A stretch of DNA of 64,000 nucleotides from Reinekea blandensis MED297. GTDB lineage: Bacteria; Pseudomonadota; Gammaproteobacteria; Pseudomonadales; Natronospirillaceae. Below, piece by piece: positions 1 through 8,026 of the stretch. Positions within the stretch are counted from its first letter, which is position 1; each line of letters starts with the position of its first letter. The stretch covers positions 814,033 to 878,032 of the forward strand of contig NZ_CH724149.1 in NCBI RefSeq assembly GCF_000153185.1, written 5' to 3'. The notes under the pieces are model-generated. The model was not told the origin of the DNA. It worked only from the letters and a program-made list of their open reading frames with translations, and did no database searches. The translations under genes were made by a program, and so were the position numbers.

Positions 1-44
1 GCGCGGAAATTCTCAGTCGGGTGCCTGGTGCGGAATACTATTAA
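1..44 (+). CDS. possible 3' end of a gene cut by the window start
   Basis: The frame starting at base 3 reads AEILSRVPGAEYY and ends with TAA at 42-44. The peptide has plausible protein composition, but 13 residues are too few to name a family. The other two plus frames also stay open for over 100 bases, so this is only a possible C-terminus. Confidence 0.25.
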   Translation, partial: AEILSRVPGAEYY

Positions 45-222
45 GGGCAGTTGCACTGTACGGTCTGATGATTTGTTTGTATTCTCATCGGCACTGGACG
101 TTGGGAATCGCAGCTTTATAACCTGATGATCCAACGCGTGCGGCTGATGCTGCACGCCAGTGCCGGAAAAGTGTGTTCCGGTTCGCAAGTTATGGATGAA
201 CAGACTCAGAAAAGGAGTAGTC

Positions 223-1509
223 ATGAAATATTTAGCGGCCGGTATTGCGGCCACAGTGGTGGTTGTCGGAGGTGTTACCGCCGGATCACTGGTCATATCC
301 GACAATAAGATTGACGAACAGGTTGATCGGCTGACCACCGTGGCTGAACAGTCGGGTTTTAAAGTCAGCGTTGAACAGGATACTAATACCTGGCTGTCCC
401 GCCAGCTGAGCTTGCGCCTCACTGCCAGTGATGGCAGCTTGCCAGTTCCGATTCTCATCAATAATGACATTACACAGCGGCCTTGGCGTACCAATGTTCA
501 GCATGAAGTGTTATTAGACTCGCAGATTTCAGACCCAACGATGGACCCGGAACTGCAGGCGTTGCTGAACCGTTATTTGGTTGACCGCCCGTTCCTCACC
601 GGCACCAGCCAGATCAGCGCCAGCGGAAACTACCAGACTCAGTTGCAGTCGATCGCGGTAAATGAAACCGAAGCCGATTGGTCGGTGTCGATGTCACCGA
701 TGACGGTTGATATAGCCGGCACCGTTTCTGGTGAGGTGGTCATGCAGGGGCAATGGCCCGGAATGAACGTTGCCAGTCAGACCGAGAGTACTCAGTTAAA
801 TATCGCGCCGGTCAGTTTTAGCGCAGAAGGACAATCGCTCGCGTCCGGTTTGTTTGACGGCACGCAAACGGCCTCGATTGAGTCCATCAATATTCAAATA
901 GATGACGACTACCCGACAACCTTTGTTCTGGACGCACTGACGTTTACTGCCAACGGGGAAGTGGTGGATCAGCTTTATTCTGGTGCGATGACGGTGTCGA
1001 TGGATAAAATTAACATCGATGAAGAAACGACTTCGATGATTGTCGATGACCTGAGCATGACGACATCGTTTTCCGGTCTTGAAGCGGGTAACTACGAACG
1101 GTTGATGGCCGAAGTGGCCGCGATGGACTCCACGGGGGTACCGAGTGCGGCTCTGAAAGACGAAGCCAATGTTCTGCTGAAAAACGGTTTTAATATTTCG
1201 TTCGATGACTGGCATGCCACCGTTAATGATCAATCGGTGCAATTGGCAGCTCAGCTGACAGTGCCAAAGAATGAGCTGGTGGATGTGAATGTGCCCATCT
1301 CACTGATGGGGCTCTTCCCGATGATCTCGGCGTCGGCTGATGTCACAATCGATGCCGGTCTGGTTGATATTCCAGAGCTGTATGACCCGATGATGGGACT
1401 GCTGATGACCGGTGCGTTGATATCACAAGGTGACGAATATGTGATGAACGCCTCTCTGGAAAACGGGCGAGTGATGCTGAACGGTCAGCCTATGCCACTG
1501 CCTTTTTAA
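223..1509 (+). CDS. DUF945 / YdgA-family protein
   Basis: A 428-residue protein with one N-terminal hydrophobic segment (about residues 4-25, MKYLAAGIAATVVVVGG), then a long polar, beta-rich region. It ends in ENGRVMLNGQPMPLPF, the closing motif I associate with the YdgA/DUF945 family of inner-membrane-anchored periplasmic proteins of unknown function. I chose ATG 223 over an in-frame codon at 160 because AAAGGAG at 211-217 is well placed and the signal/anchor starts exactly there. It stands alone and is closed by a strong hairpin terminator. The family call rests on overall form and the C-terminal motif; no biochemical role can be given. Confidence 0.7.
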   Translation: MKYLAAGIAATVVVVGGVTAGSLVISDNKIDEQVDRLTTVAEQSGFKVSVEQDTNTWLSRQLSLRLTASDGSLPVPILINNDITQRPWRTNVQHEVLLDSQISDPTMDPELQALLNRYLVDRPFLTGTSQISASGNYQTQLQSIAVNETEADWSVSMSPMTVDIAGTVSGEVVMQGQWPGMNVASQTESTQLNIAPVSFSAEGQSLASGLFDGTQTASIESINIQIDDDYPTTFVLDALTFTANGEVVDQLYSGAMTVSMDKINIDEETTSMIVDDLSMTTSFSGLEAGNYERLMAEVAAMDSTGVPSAALKDEANVLLKNGFNISFDDWHATVNDQSVQLAAQLTVPKNELVDVNVPISLMGLFPMISASADVTIDAGLVDIPELYDPMMGLLMTGALISQGDEYVMNASLENGRVMLNGQPMPLPF

Positions 1510-1540
1510 AAGTTAGAGGCAGATAACGCAGCTTGAATGA

Positions 1541-1570
1541 AAGCGGTGATGCTCACCGCTTTTTCTTTTT
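1541..1570 (+). terminator. rho-independent terminator
   Basis: A perfect 9-bp stem AAGCGGTGA / TCACCGCTT with a 3-base loop, followed by TTTCTTTTT. It ends the DUF945 gene. The right arm is also the stop region of the convergent gene on the minus strand. Confidence 0.8.
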
Positions 1571-1957
1571 CAGGGTATTAAGTACTTGCCCAAAGGCGGG
1601 CGTACCCTTGCGCACAATGTCGTCGAGTGCGTCTTGCGGCAGTTCATCAAAGCTTTTGAACTGAATGCAGCTCTTCCCCGAAAGGAACGGTCGCAATGCG
1701 GTGGCCCAGCGTTCTTTGAGTTCGGGGACGGCGTAAATCGGCATCATATGCCAGGTGACGTTACCGTTTTTCAAAGCACCGACCATAAAGGTGTATTGAT
1801 CATCAGGACCTTCTGGGTCGAAGAAAACCCGGTGACCCTCCGTCCACTTTGTCGCGCCTTCCCGTTCAAAAAGCTCCGGCGCACGCTCGCGGATGAATTG
1901 CAATGTTTTGTCAATTTCTGCAAGCGTGGTCGAGTTTGGGTTGTGCCGATAGCTCAT
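1553..1957 (-). CDS. conserved hypothetical protein, DUF1801-like
   Basis: A 134-residue soluble protein with no signal peptide. The C-terminal part (GKSCIQFKSFDELPQDALDDIV, interrupted here for length, then a basic KKKKR tail) resembles the small DUF1801/YdhG-type fold, in which a conserved lysine segment is followed by an acidic helix. That assignment is by feel rather than by a diagnostic motif. I took ATG 1957 rather than a TTG nine codons upstream. It is divergent from pldA across about 190 bases that contain a palindrome, so the two may share regulation. Function unknown. Confidence 0.55.
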   Translation of the reverse strand: MSYRHNPNSTTLAEIDKTLQFIRERAPELFEREGATKWTEGHRVFFDPEGPDDQYTFMVGALKNGNVTWHMMPIYAVPELKERWATALRPFLSGKSCIQFKSFDELPQDALDDIVRKGTPAFGQVLNTLKKKKR

Positions 1958-2042
1958 GATCAATCCATAGCGTTTTGTTGACAAAGTTTAGTTCAGGGCC
2001 CTGATAATGCGACAGCGGATTTACAGCGAATGTCGCGTCCCA

Positions 2043-2065
2043 ATGTTATTGCTTGACGATAACAT
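2043..2065. promoter_or_regulatory. 23-bp palindromic operator candidate upstream of pldA
   Basis: ATGTTAT and ATAACAT form a perfect 7-bp inverted repeat around a 9-base centre that contains TTGACG (2053-2058), a good -35 hexamer. A dyad sitting on a -35 box is the usual layout of a repressor site. No downstream -10 fits cleanly at 17 bases, and the regulator is unknown. Confidence 0.45.
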
Positions 2066-2147
2066 GTTAGGCTGAGCGATAAATGATGAAGCAGACGACA
2101 ACGATGACCGATCTTAGCTCGAATGCGCCTGAACGTGGGGATCAGGA

Positions 2148-3197
2148 ATGACCCAAAACACCATAATCGTTAAAAGCTTGCTTTGCATGCTGACTCTCTG
2201 CGCGTCATTTGTCGTCGCCGACGAGATAGTGATTGAGACGGGCACAGAACGAACGGAAGCGTCCTTGTCTTCCTATGAGCAATGCATACTGAGCATGACA
2301 GAAAGTGCTTCCACGTTGTTGTCGGTTGCCCGGTTACGCAACTATTGCAGCGCAGACTTCCGTGGCGAAGACGTCTTCGACGAAGACAACACGCCCTTGC
2401 AACGGCGTATTGCGCTCGAAAAGTTTTCCGTGAATAACCCGTTCAGCCTGTTACCGCATCGACCGAATCACCTGATGCCCTTAACTTACACCCATTACCC
2501 GAATGACGATTACATCGACCCGGGCGAGGGAAATCTGCAGAGTTTTGAAGTGCAGTTTCAGTTGAGTCTGAAGGTCATGCTGATCAACGGGATCTATCGC
2601 GACTATGGCAACCTGGCGTTTGCCTACACGGCTCAGTCGTTCTGGCAGGCCTATAATCTGGAGCTGTCGTCCCCGTTCCGCGATACCAACCATGAACCCG
2701 AACTCATTTTGACCCTGGGCAGCGGTTTGGAGCTGGGGCCGTTCCGTAATGTTGGCAACGCACTGTCGTTAAATCATCAATCTAACGGCCGCGGTGGTGA
2801 AGACTCACGCAGCTGGAATCGCGTTATTTTCCAGACACTGTGGGAGAGTGGACCGGTGGTTATGGCGCTGAGACCCTGGTACCGCATTCCCGCGCCGGAG
2901 CCGAGCTACCCCGGCGACCCAATCGGTGATGATAACCCCGATATCCAGCATTATCTCGGCCACTTTGACTTAAACGTAGCCTATGCGGCCGGCGAGCAGC
3001 GCTTTGCCCTGATGCTGCGCAATAACCTGGAGTTTGACAACAATAAGGGCGCTGCCGAGTTGTCGTGGTCGTTTCCGATCAATGACCGGGTCCGCGGCCG
3101 GTTTAATTACTTCGAAGGCTACGGCGAGAGCTTGATTGATTACGACAGCTACAGTCGCTCCATCGGGCTGGGGATCGAACTGAGCGGTTGGCTATAA
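2148..3197 (+). CDS. pldA: outer membrane phospholipase A (OMPLA)
   Basis: A 349-residue precursor. It is an outer-membrane beta-barrel that hydrolyses acyl esters of mislocalised phospholipids in the outer leaflet. Residues 1-24 form a signal peptide (cut near VVA-DE). The catalytic set is visible: H210 and S212 in NHQSNGR and N224 in SRSWNR. Their spacing (2 and 14 residues) equals that of the E. coli enzyme H142/S144/N156. The conserved YTAQSFWQAY barrel strand lies at 160-169. The mature N-terminus is longer than in enterics. GGGGATCAGGA precedes ATG 2148. The gene converges on a patatin-type lipase, so two lipid hydrolases lie side by side. Confidence 0.93.
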   Translation: MTQNTIIVKSLLCMLTLCASFVVADEIVIETGTERTEASLSSYEQCILSMTESASTLLSVARLRNYCSADFRGEDVFDEDNTPLQRRIALEKFSVNNPFSLLPHRPNHLMPLTYTHYPNDDYIDPGEGNLQSFEVQFQLSLKVMLINGIYRDYGNLAFAYTAQSFWQAYNLELSSPFRDTNHEPELILTLGSGLELGPFRNVGNALSLNHQSNGRGGEDSRSWNRVIFQTLWESGPVVMALRPWYRIPAPEPSYPGDPIGDDNPDIQHYLGHFDLNVAYAAGEQRFALMLRNNLEFDNNKGAAELSWSFPINDRVRGRFNYFEGYGESLIDYDSYSRSIGLGIELSGWL

Positions 3198-3262
3198 GCC
3201 CAACACACAGAAAAGCTCAAGTGGGTGGGGCTTTATCGTCAGTAAACGTAAGTGTGCAGTCC

Positions 3263-3292
3263 CCGTTTACGACGAAGAAACGGATTTTATCG
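3263..3292 (+). terminator. weak hairpin after pldA
   Basis: CCGTTT and AAACGG pair around a 9-base loop and are followed by ATTTTATCGATTT. The stem is short and the T-tract broken, so this is only a possible terminator for pldA. It overlaps the 3' end of the convergent patatin gene. Confidence 0.35.
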
Positions 3293-4190
3293 ATTTGTCA
3301 TTGCCGATGGGCTCGTGAGGCTTGTGTGCCCTTTGAAGATCGCCTTGAACCAGCGATTGCCCTGCTTTTATACCGGCCTCGTAACCGGCGTTGAGTGCGC
3401 CCAGATCGGTCGTGGTTCTTGACACCCGAAACGACTCCGGAGGGTAGATGACCTTCACATCGCAGTCGGCCGGTGGGTTTTCCAAAAAATCGACGGCACG
3501 GTTGTAGGCAATGTGCCGGCGAATCATGGCTTCTGCCAAAACGGGCGTCGAGCGGAACAGGCGCCGAACGGCTTGCGGGAAACGCGGCGGTCGTTTTCGA
3601 TAGCCTTGAGCGCGGGAGCAGATCACCGTGATTTGTCGGGCGCCGGATTCATAAGCGCGGATCACTGGTATGGAGTCGGCCACGCCGCCATCGGTTTGGG
3701 GTTCGCCGTCAATCGTCGGGTAGTGCCGGTAAGCCATCGGCACCGCACAGGAGGCCAGCAAGTCGGCTTCCAGGGAGTCACCCGTAGAGACGGTATAACG
3801 CGCCAACCCGGTATTCACGTCGGTCGTGACCACTTCAAGCGGCACTGGTTGCGCGGCGTAGGCGGCCGAATCCAACTCATATTCGTCCCGGGCAATGGCC
3901 CAAAGCCAATCCAGGTTGATGTAGTGACCGCCCTTCAGGTAATTGCGCAGGCTGAAAAAGTCACTCCGGCAGGAGTAATCGGTAATGATGGTATAGCTTC
4001 GACCGCGTTGTCCGGTCAGATACCCGGCCAGATTGGTGGACCCGGCCGAGACGCCAATGCAACGGTCAAAGGGGTGGTAGTTTTCGTCAAGGAAGTGATC
4101 TAAAACGCCAGCGGCGAATATCCCCCGCATAGCACCCCCCTCGACGACCAGTGCGTGGGTAGGGGATGCGGAGGTATTCGGCTGGCTCAT
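3267..4190 (-). CDS. patatin-like phospholipase, YjjU type
   Basis: A 307-residue cytoplasmic lipid acyl hydrolase. All patatin elements are present: the glycine-rich oxyanion segment EGGAMRG (17-23), the nucleophile elbow G46-V-S48-A-G50, and the partner aspartate in D167-G-G. The layout (short N-terminus, GGAMRG, GVSAGS) matches the YjjU/RssA-like bacterial patatins. Its ATG overlaps the stop of the upstream zinc-ribbon gene as ATGA, so the two are probably translated together. The substrate is unknown. Confidence 0.85.
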   Translation of the reverse strand: MSQPNTSASPTHALVVEGGAMRGIFAAGVLDHFLDENYHPFDRCIGVSAGSTNLAGYLTGQRGRSYTIITDYSCRSDFFSLRNYLKGGHYINLDWLWAIARDEYELDSAAYAAQPVPLEVVTTDVNTGLARYTVSTGDSLEADLLASCAVPMAYRHYPTIDGEPQTDGGVADSIPVIRAYESGARQITVICSRAQGYRKRPPRFPQAVRRLFRSTPVLAEAMIRRHIAYNRAVDFLENPPADCDVKVIYPPESFRVSRTTTDLGALNAGYEAGIKAGQSLVQGDLQRAHKPHEPIGNDKSIKSVSSS

Positions 4191-4330
4191 TTTTCAGGTT
4201 TATCCTTGGCTTTTCGCTTCTGGTTGCAATCGTTACACAGATGAATTTTGTTGCCGTCTGCATCGGTGATCTGAAATGACGCGCCGAATGCGCCGCAGTC
4301 GGTGCATTTTTTAACGAAAGCGTTGCTCAT
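4187..4330 (-). CDS. 47-residue zinc-ribbon protein
   Basis: A small gene that general gene finding easily misses. It reads MSNAFVKKCTDCGAFGASF, then an acidic turn, then HLCNDCNQ, then a lysine-rich tail. Two CxxC pairs about 22 residues apart make a classic zinc ribbon. Its TGA (4187-4189) overlaps the patatin ATG (4188-4190) as ATGA, which is strong evidence that it is a real gene. The Shine-Dalgarno is weak (TTTGGACA). It may be a regulator or a partner of the lipase; no family can be named. Confidence 0.7.
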   Translation of the reverse strand: MSNAFVKKCTDCGAFGASFQITDADGNKIHLCNDCNQKRKAKDKPEK

Positions 4331-4735
4331 CGTCAGTGTCCAAAGTCATGAGTTCAGCGCGCATGATACGCTTTTCAAATTGAACATCATCTGCTTTAGA
4401 CCGAACTTTTGACCGACCGCAAAGTTTTGTGCGCGTTGGTCGTTTAATGGTCGACTCGTTGTCAGGCCCTGATAGAGTTAGAAAGGTGCTCAGTCAGGGG
4501 TGGGTCAGATCAGTGACGAAAACGTTACCTTCGTTAAACCCGACGAGCAAGTGATGGTTCTGTTTTACTCTGTTTTACACGGAGTGCCGGCTAACATCGC
4601 TGTTTTCCGTAGAAACAGGGTATAACCCCATAGCCTAGTGGACTCTTTACAACGGCATCATAACTAGATCGTTATTATGAGTTCGGAAAATGTCTCCTCA
4701 CGCAAGTTCAGCTTTATCTTTAAGGAAACGTTGTA
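4331..4735. other. 405-base gap with small repeats, no gene seen
   Basis: No convincing coding frame. It holds a 10-bp tandem duplication CTGTTTTAC(T/A) at 4560-4579, a hairpin CTGTTT / AAACAG at 4600-4618 and GGGTATAACCCC beside it. Base composition becomes AT-rich towards the Nudix gene. The promoter of that gene should lie here; I could not fix one. Confidence 0.5.
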
Positions 4736-5128
4736 TTGGAAATCGCCCAAATTAAATTTAAAAAGGGAAACCATGTGTTGCTTGGATATCGTCAAAATGT
4801 TCAAGCAGAAAATGAACGATGGGGCTTTCCTAGCGGTAAACTGGAACCCGGAGAGATGCCATTAGACGCCGCAATTCGTGAAGCGAAAGAAGAAGTTGGC
4901 GTCGATACTCACGAGCTGGATCACTTATTTAGCCTTATCGATTACAAAGGCAACAAACACCATTTTTTTCTGTGTTTAAATTGGTCTGGTGAACTTGTTA
5001 ATGCGGAGTCTGAGCTATGTAGGGAAGTCTCATGGTTTCCGTTAAATCGCTTGCCTGGTGACAGTACTCATATTACTTTTACTGCTGTTAAGGAACTTAA
5101 AAACGAGCTGCTGGTGCCCACGCGTTAA
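4736..5128 (+). CDS. Nudix hydrolase, 8-oxo-dGTPase-like size
   Basis: A 130-residue protein with a complete Nudix box at residues 34-56: G34, E40, R48-E49, E52-E53, G55-V56. This magnesium-binding motif hydrolyses nucleoside diphosphates linked to another group. The length and simple one-domain form fit MutT-like or other small Nudix enzymes; the substrate is open. I propose TTG 4736 as start, since TAAGGAAA at 4720-4727 is correctly spaced and no better ATG exists before the conserved region. The gene is more AT-rich than its surroundings and pairs with the SUKH gene next door, which suggests acquisition as a unit. Confidence 0.8.
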   Translation: MEIAQIKFKKGNHVLLGYRQNVQAENERWGFPSGKLEPGEMPLDAAIREAKEEVGVDTHELDHLFSLIDYKGNKHHFFLCLNWSGELVNAESELCREVSWFPLNRLPGDSTHITFTAVKELKNELLVPTR

Positions 5129-5133
5129 ACAAA

Positions 5134-5173
5134 CCATGTCGTAGTAAGTCTCTAATTTTGCTACCGCGCATGG
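5134..5173. repeat. imperfect inverted repeat between Nudix and SUKH genes
   Basis: CCATG-TC-GTAG pairs with CTAC-CGCG-CATGG across a 16-base loop. The 82-base gap that holds it begins with CGTTAAAC at the Nudix stop and closes with GTTAACG. This could be an untranslated-region hairpin. The resemblance to a recombination site is weak. Confidence 0.35.
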
Positions 5174-5210
5174 AAATGAAAGCTTATAGATAAAGGACGA
5201 GTTAACGAGT

Positions 5211-5684
5211 ATGGATAATTTTTGGGGAGAAAATTTCTACAATCACCCGGAACTAACCGATGAGATGTTAGAAGTCGCAGAAAAAAAGTTGGGTGTGAAA
5301 CTGCCTGCTGAATATGTAGAGTTGTTAAAACAGCAGAATGGTGGCTATACGACGAACTTTGTGTTTCCGACAGATCAAGAAAACTCGTGGGCAGAAGACC
5401 ATGTTCCATTGAATGAGTTGTTTGGAATCGTTACTGACGAGGCGGTTGAGACCGCTCAGAACATTCTTGATACCGAGTACATGACAGAAGAGTGGGGTTT
5501 ACCTGAGCGGCAGGTGCTACTTTCAGGGGCCGGCCATTGGTGGATTACTTTAGATTATCGCAATGGCGGCGAGCCTACCGTTAGATGGCTCGACGTTGAA
5601 AGTGACGAGACGTTTGAACTGGCATCGTCATTTAAAGCTTTTATGTCTCGGTTAGTTGCAGAATCCGAGTTTGAGCAGTTCTGA
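5211..5684 (+). CDS. SMI1/KNR4 (SUKH) family protein
   Basis: A 157-residue soluble acidic protein. The N-terminal pattern LTDEMLEVAEKKLGVKLP, then AEYVELLKQQNGG, and the later GHWWITLDYRNGGEPTVRWLD are hallmarks of the SUKH superfamily. Known bacterial members often act as immunity proteins against contact-dependent or polymorphic toxins, though others are general binding proteins. No toxin gene is adjacent, so an orphan immunity role is only a hypothesis. Like the Nudix gene before it, it is AT-rich relative to the rest of the window. AAAGGA at 5192-5197 is rather distant from ATG 5211. Confidence 0.8.
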   Translation: MDNFWGENFYNHPELTDEMLEVAEKKLGVKLPAEYVELLKQQNGGYTTNFVFPTDQENSWAEDHVPLNELFGIVTDEAVETAQNILDTEYMTEEWGLPERQVLLSGAGHWWITLDYRNGGEPTVRWLDVESDETFELASSFKAFMSRLVAESEFEQF

Positions 5685-5742
5685 CAGGCTCGTGTTTTGA
5701 GCTTGTTTTCAGTTTCAATCTACCTGAATTCATGACGATGCG

Positions 5743-6387
5743 TTAAGCGCTCGCCCAAGGTCCTCCACCCGACATCGCATCGTCATAAGGGTACTTCCGA
5801 AACGCCTCCGTCTTCTCACATTCCGCTGACCAATCCCGCAGTCGTGGAAAGGCATCGTTCCCCAGTTGTTCAGGTCGCATCTGCCGAGTGAAATTCCAAG
5901 CGACCGCAGTAGCAATGCTGGCGTGAGACAGCTTCTTGGTGTCGAACAGAGCCTGGTGGGTGTTGGCCAGTTGGTTCAGTTGGCGATACGCTTCCTGCAG
6001 TTGTTGTTCAATGCGCTTTACCCAAGGTTCATGGCGTTTGTCCTCGGGGCGGATCTGGTACTCATAAACAATCTGCACCGTTTTTTCACAACAAATCAAC
6101 GCGGTACCGACAATTTGTTGTTCCTTGGCAAACAAGGCCGGGTTGAGGTGGTTCAGTGAGTGAGTGCTCATTGACTCGGCATATTGCAGTATTAAAGAGG
6201 AATCCATCAACGCAGTACCATCGTCCAGCAGCAGGGTCGGTGCTTTGACCATGGGGTTTAACTGGCGAAACGTCGAGTAGTCTTTGAACACCGACAGCGA
6301 TTGGTGATCGAAGGTTAACCCAAGTTGGCTTAAGCCAATGGCCGTGCGGCGTACGAAGGGTGAATCGAGCATACCGATCAGTTTCAT
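5743..6387 (-). CDS. glutathione S-transferase family protein
   Basis: A 214-residue protein with the GST layout: a thioredoxin-fold N-terminal domain (residues 1-80) and an all-helical C-terminal domain. The N-terminal active-site segment is MLDSPFVRR, with S9 as the likely catalytic residue. The KAP cis-proline segment and the D-S-S glutathione-contact motif follow in order (K48-A-P, then MDSS). It belongs to the large bacterial Ser/Cys GST groups; the physiological substrate is unknown. It stands alone between a convergent SUKH gene and a divergent DUF4864 gene. Confidence 0.85.
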   Translation of the reverse strand: MKLIGMLDSPFVRRTAIGLSQLGLTFDHQSLSVFKDYSTFRQLNPMVKAPTLLLDDGTALMDSSLILQYAESMSTHSLNHLNPALFAKEQQIVGTALICCEKTVQIVYEYQIRPEDKRHEPWVKRIEQQLQEAYRQLNQLANTHQALFDTKKLSHASIATAVAWNFTRQMRPEQLGNDAFPRLRDWSAECEKTEAFRKYPYDDAMSGGGPWASA

Positions 6388-6613
6388 TGTTTGCGTTCCT
6401 TTAACTGCTGTCCCATAACGTTTCCAACCATTGCGTGGCTCAAGGTTGGCCGTTCCAAACAGAAGCTTTGAAACGGCCCGATTAATCTATGGGGCAGAAA
6501 CAAGTTTCTTTAAACTGTAACCGTCCCTGAACACTCAGATTATTTTGATTAAAGATTGAACCATTCGCACCGGGGTGGCGTAAAGCTTTTATATTTTGGA
6601 ATAGGAGCGTGCC

Positions 6614-7015
6614 ATGCGTGCAATCCTCCTTGCTCTACTGTTATCAGCCGGTTCGTTGGTTCAGGCGGAAGACGCGCCAGAAGCGGCCATTCAACAGGTG
6701 ATCACCGGTCAGTTAACGGCCTTTCTTAATCAGGATGCGCAAGCCGCCTGGCAGTTTGCTCACCCGTCCATTAAAGCCCGATTCGGATCGCCGGTTAACT
6801 TTATGCAGATGGTATCCGCCGGTTACTCGCCCATGCTGAACTTTGTCGATCTGCAGTTCCGAACGTTGGAACAGGAAGACGAGGTGTGGCTACAGACCGT
6901 TCAGCTCCGCGATACCCGTGGGCAGCGGTTTGACTTGCTGTATGCGCTGATGCCGGTTGAGGATGGGGCGTTTCGGATTGCCGGGGTCTCGCTCAGCCCT
7001 GCCGACGATATCTGA
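6614..7015 (+). CDS. DUF4864 secreted protein
   Basis: A 133-residue precursor with a signal peptide at residues 1-18 (cut near VQA-ED). The rest, with FLNQDAQAAWQFAHPSIK followed by F...MV..GYSPML, matches DUF4864, a small domain related to the SnoaL/NTF2-like fold found in periplasmic proteins of proteobacteria. Function unknown. AATAGGAGC precedes ATG 6614. It converges on tal with a strong hairpin between. Confidence 0.75.
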   Translation: MRAILLALLLSAGSLVQAEDAPEAAIQQVITGQLTAFLNQDAQAAWQFAHPSIKARFGSPVNFMQMVSAGYSPMLNFVDLQFRTLEQEDEVWLQTVQLRDTRGQRFDLLYALMPVEDGAFRIAGVSLSPADDI

Positions 7016-7032
7016 ACAAAGCCGAATCAAAC

Positions 7033-7058
7033 CGGATCGGGCCCCGGAGCCCGATCCG
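7033..7058. terminator. hairpin between convergent DUF4864 gene and tal
   Basis: CGGATCGGGC and GCCCGATCCG form a perfect 10-bp GC-rich stem with a 6-base loop. Neither side has a clear T-run, so it may act as a two-way mRNA end or a partial terminator. Confidence 0.5.
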
Positions 7059-7066
7059 TCAGCCTA

Positions 7067-8026
7067 TTAAGAGGCGTTTGCACGGTTTTGTACGAACGCT
7101 TTCAAGCGCTGATAGTCCTCATGAAAAGCGCGGATGCCGGCGCTGAGTTTTTCAGTCGCCATGGGGTCTTCGTTCATCATCCAACGGAACCGGGTTTCGG
7201 TCATGTCTAATTTGGACAGGTTATCTTGGCGGGCGGTTTCCGGCGAAAGCTGGCGGGGCAGGGGGTCTGTGGTTTCCGACAGTTGTTTCAATAAGGCGGG
7301 TGCAATGGTGAGTCTGTCGCACCCGGCCAATGCCTGGATTTCACCGAGGTTGCGGAAGCTCGCGCCCATTACAATGGTGGAGTACCCAAAGGTTTTAAAA
7401 TACTGGTATATCGTCGCGACCGACCGGACGCCCGGGTCTGTCTCGGCGGTGTAAGTTTCACCGGTGCTTGCCTGGTACCAATCCAGAATCCGGCCGACAA
7501 AGGGTGAAATCAGGAAAGCGCCGGCTTCGGCGCAGGCAATGGCCTGAGCCAGATTGAAAATCAGCGTGACGTTGCATTGAATGCCTTCGGCTTCGAGTTG
7601 CTGCGCGGCGTTAATTCCTTCCCAGGTGCCGGCAATCTTAATCAGAATCCGATCACGACCAACGCCCTGTGCTTCATAGAGTTGGATGAACTTCCGAGCC
7701 TTTTGCATCGTTGCCTCTGCGTCAAACGATAAGCGCGCATCCACTTCGGTTGAGACCCGCCCCGGTACCCGTTTCGACAGTTCAATACCAAAATTGACCG
7801 CCAGACGGTCCATGGCCTCATTCAGCCAGTCGGACGGGTTGTGCTTACGGGCGGTGGTGATGGCTTCATCAATCAAGGATTGGTACTGCGGCATCTGGGC
7901 GGCGGCATAAATCAGTGATGGGTTTGTGGTGGCCTCTTCCGGCTGATACGCCTCAATGGCGTGGATGTCACCGGTATCGGCGACGACCGTGGTCATGGCT
8001 TTCAGTTGCTCAAGTTGCGTGCTCAT
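7067..8026 (-). CDS. tal: transaldolase
   Basis: A 319-residue cytosolic enzyme of the pentose phosphate pathway. It moves dihydroxyacetone between sedoheptulose 7-phosphate and glyceraldehyde 3-phosphate. The Schiff-base lysine is K130 in ILIKIAGTW; D17, N35 (TTNPSL) and E96 complete the active site as in E. coli TalB. Length is that of the TalB type. It is divergent from xylB-xylA across a 208-base AT-rich region, so its product would take the xylulose 5-phosphate flux onward. Shared control with the xylose genes is likely but unproven. Confidence 0.95.
   Translation of the reverse strand: MSTQLEQLKAMTTVVADTGDIHAIEAYQPEEATTNPSLIYAAAQMPQYQSLIDEAITTARKHNPSDWLNEAMDRLAVNFGIELSKRVPGRVSTEVDARLSFDAEATMQKARKFIQLYEAQGVGRDRILIKIAGTWEGINAAQQLEAEGIQCNVTLIFNLAQAIACAEAGAFLISPFVGRILDWYQASTGETYTAETDPGVRSVATIYQYFKTFGYSTIVMGASFRNLGEIQALAGCDRLTIAPALLKQLSETTDPLPRQLSPETARQDNLSKLDMTETRFRWMMNEDPMATEKLSAGIRAFHEDYQRLKAFVQNRANAS

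Noticed and set aside
3513-4103. 196-residue plus frame over the patatin gene
   Set aside because: Shadow of a gene with complete patatin motifs.
4677-4865. 62-residue plus frame before and inside the Nudix gene
   Set aside because: Different frame from the Nudix box, no family signal, stops inside the real gene.
4331-5745. Integron cassette array (GTTAAAC near 4534 and 5125, GTTAACG at 5201, GTTAAGC at 5742; Nudix and SUKH genes common in cassettes)
   Set aside because: The GTTRRRY-like words are not paired with RYYYAAC partners at attC distance, two of them simply contain gene stops, and no integrase is present. Similarity to attC is too weak.
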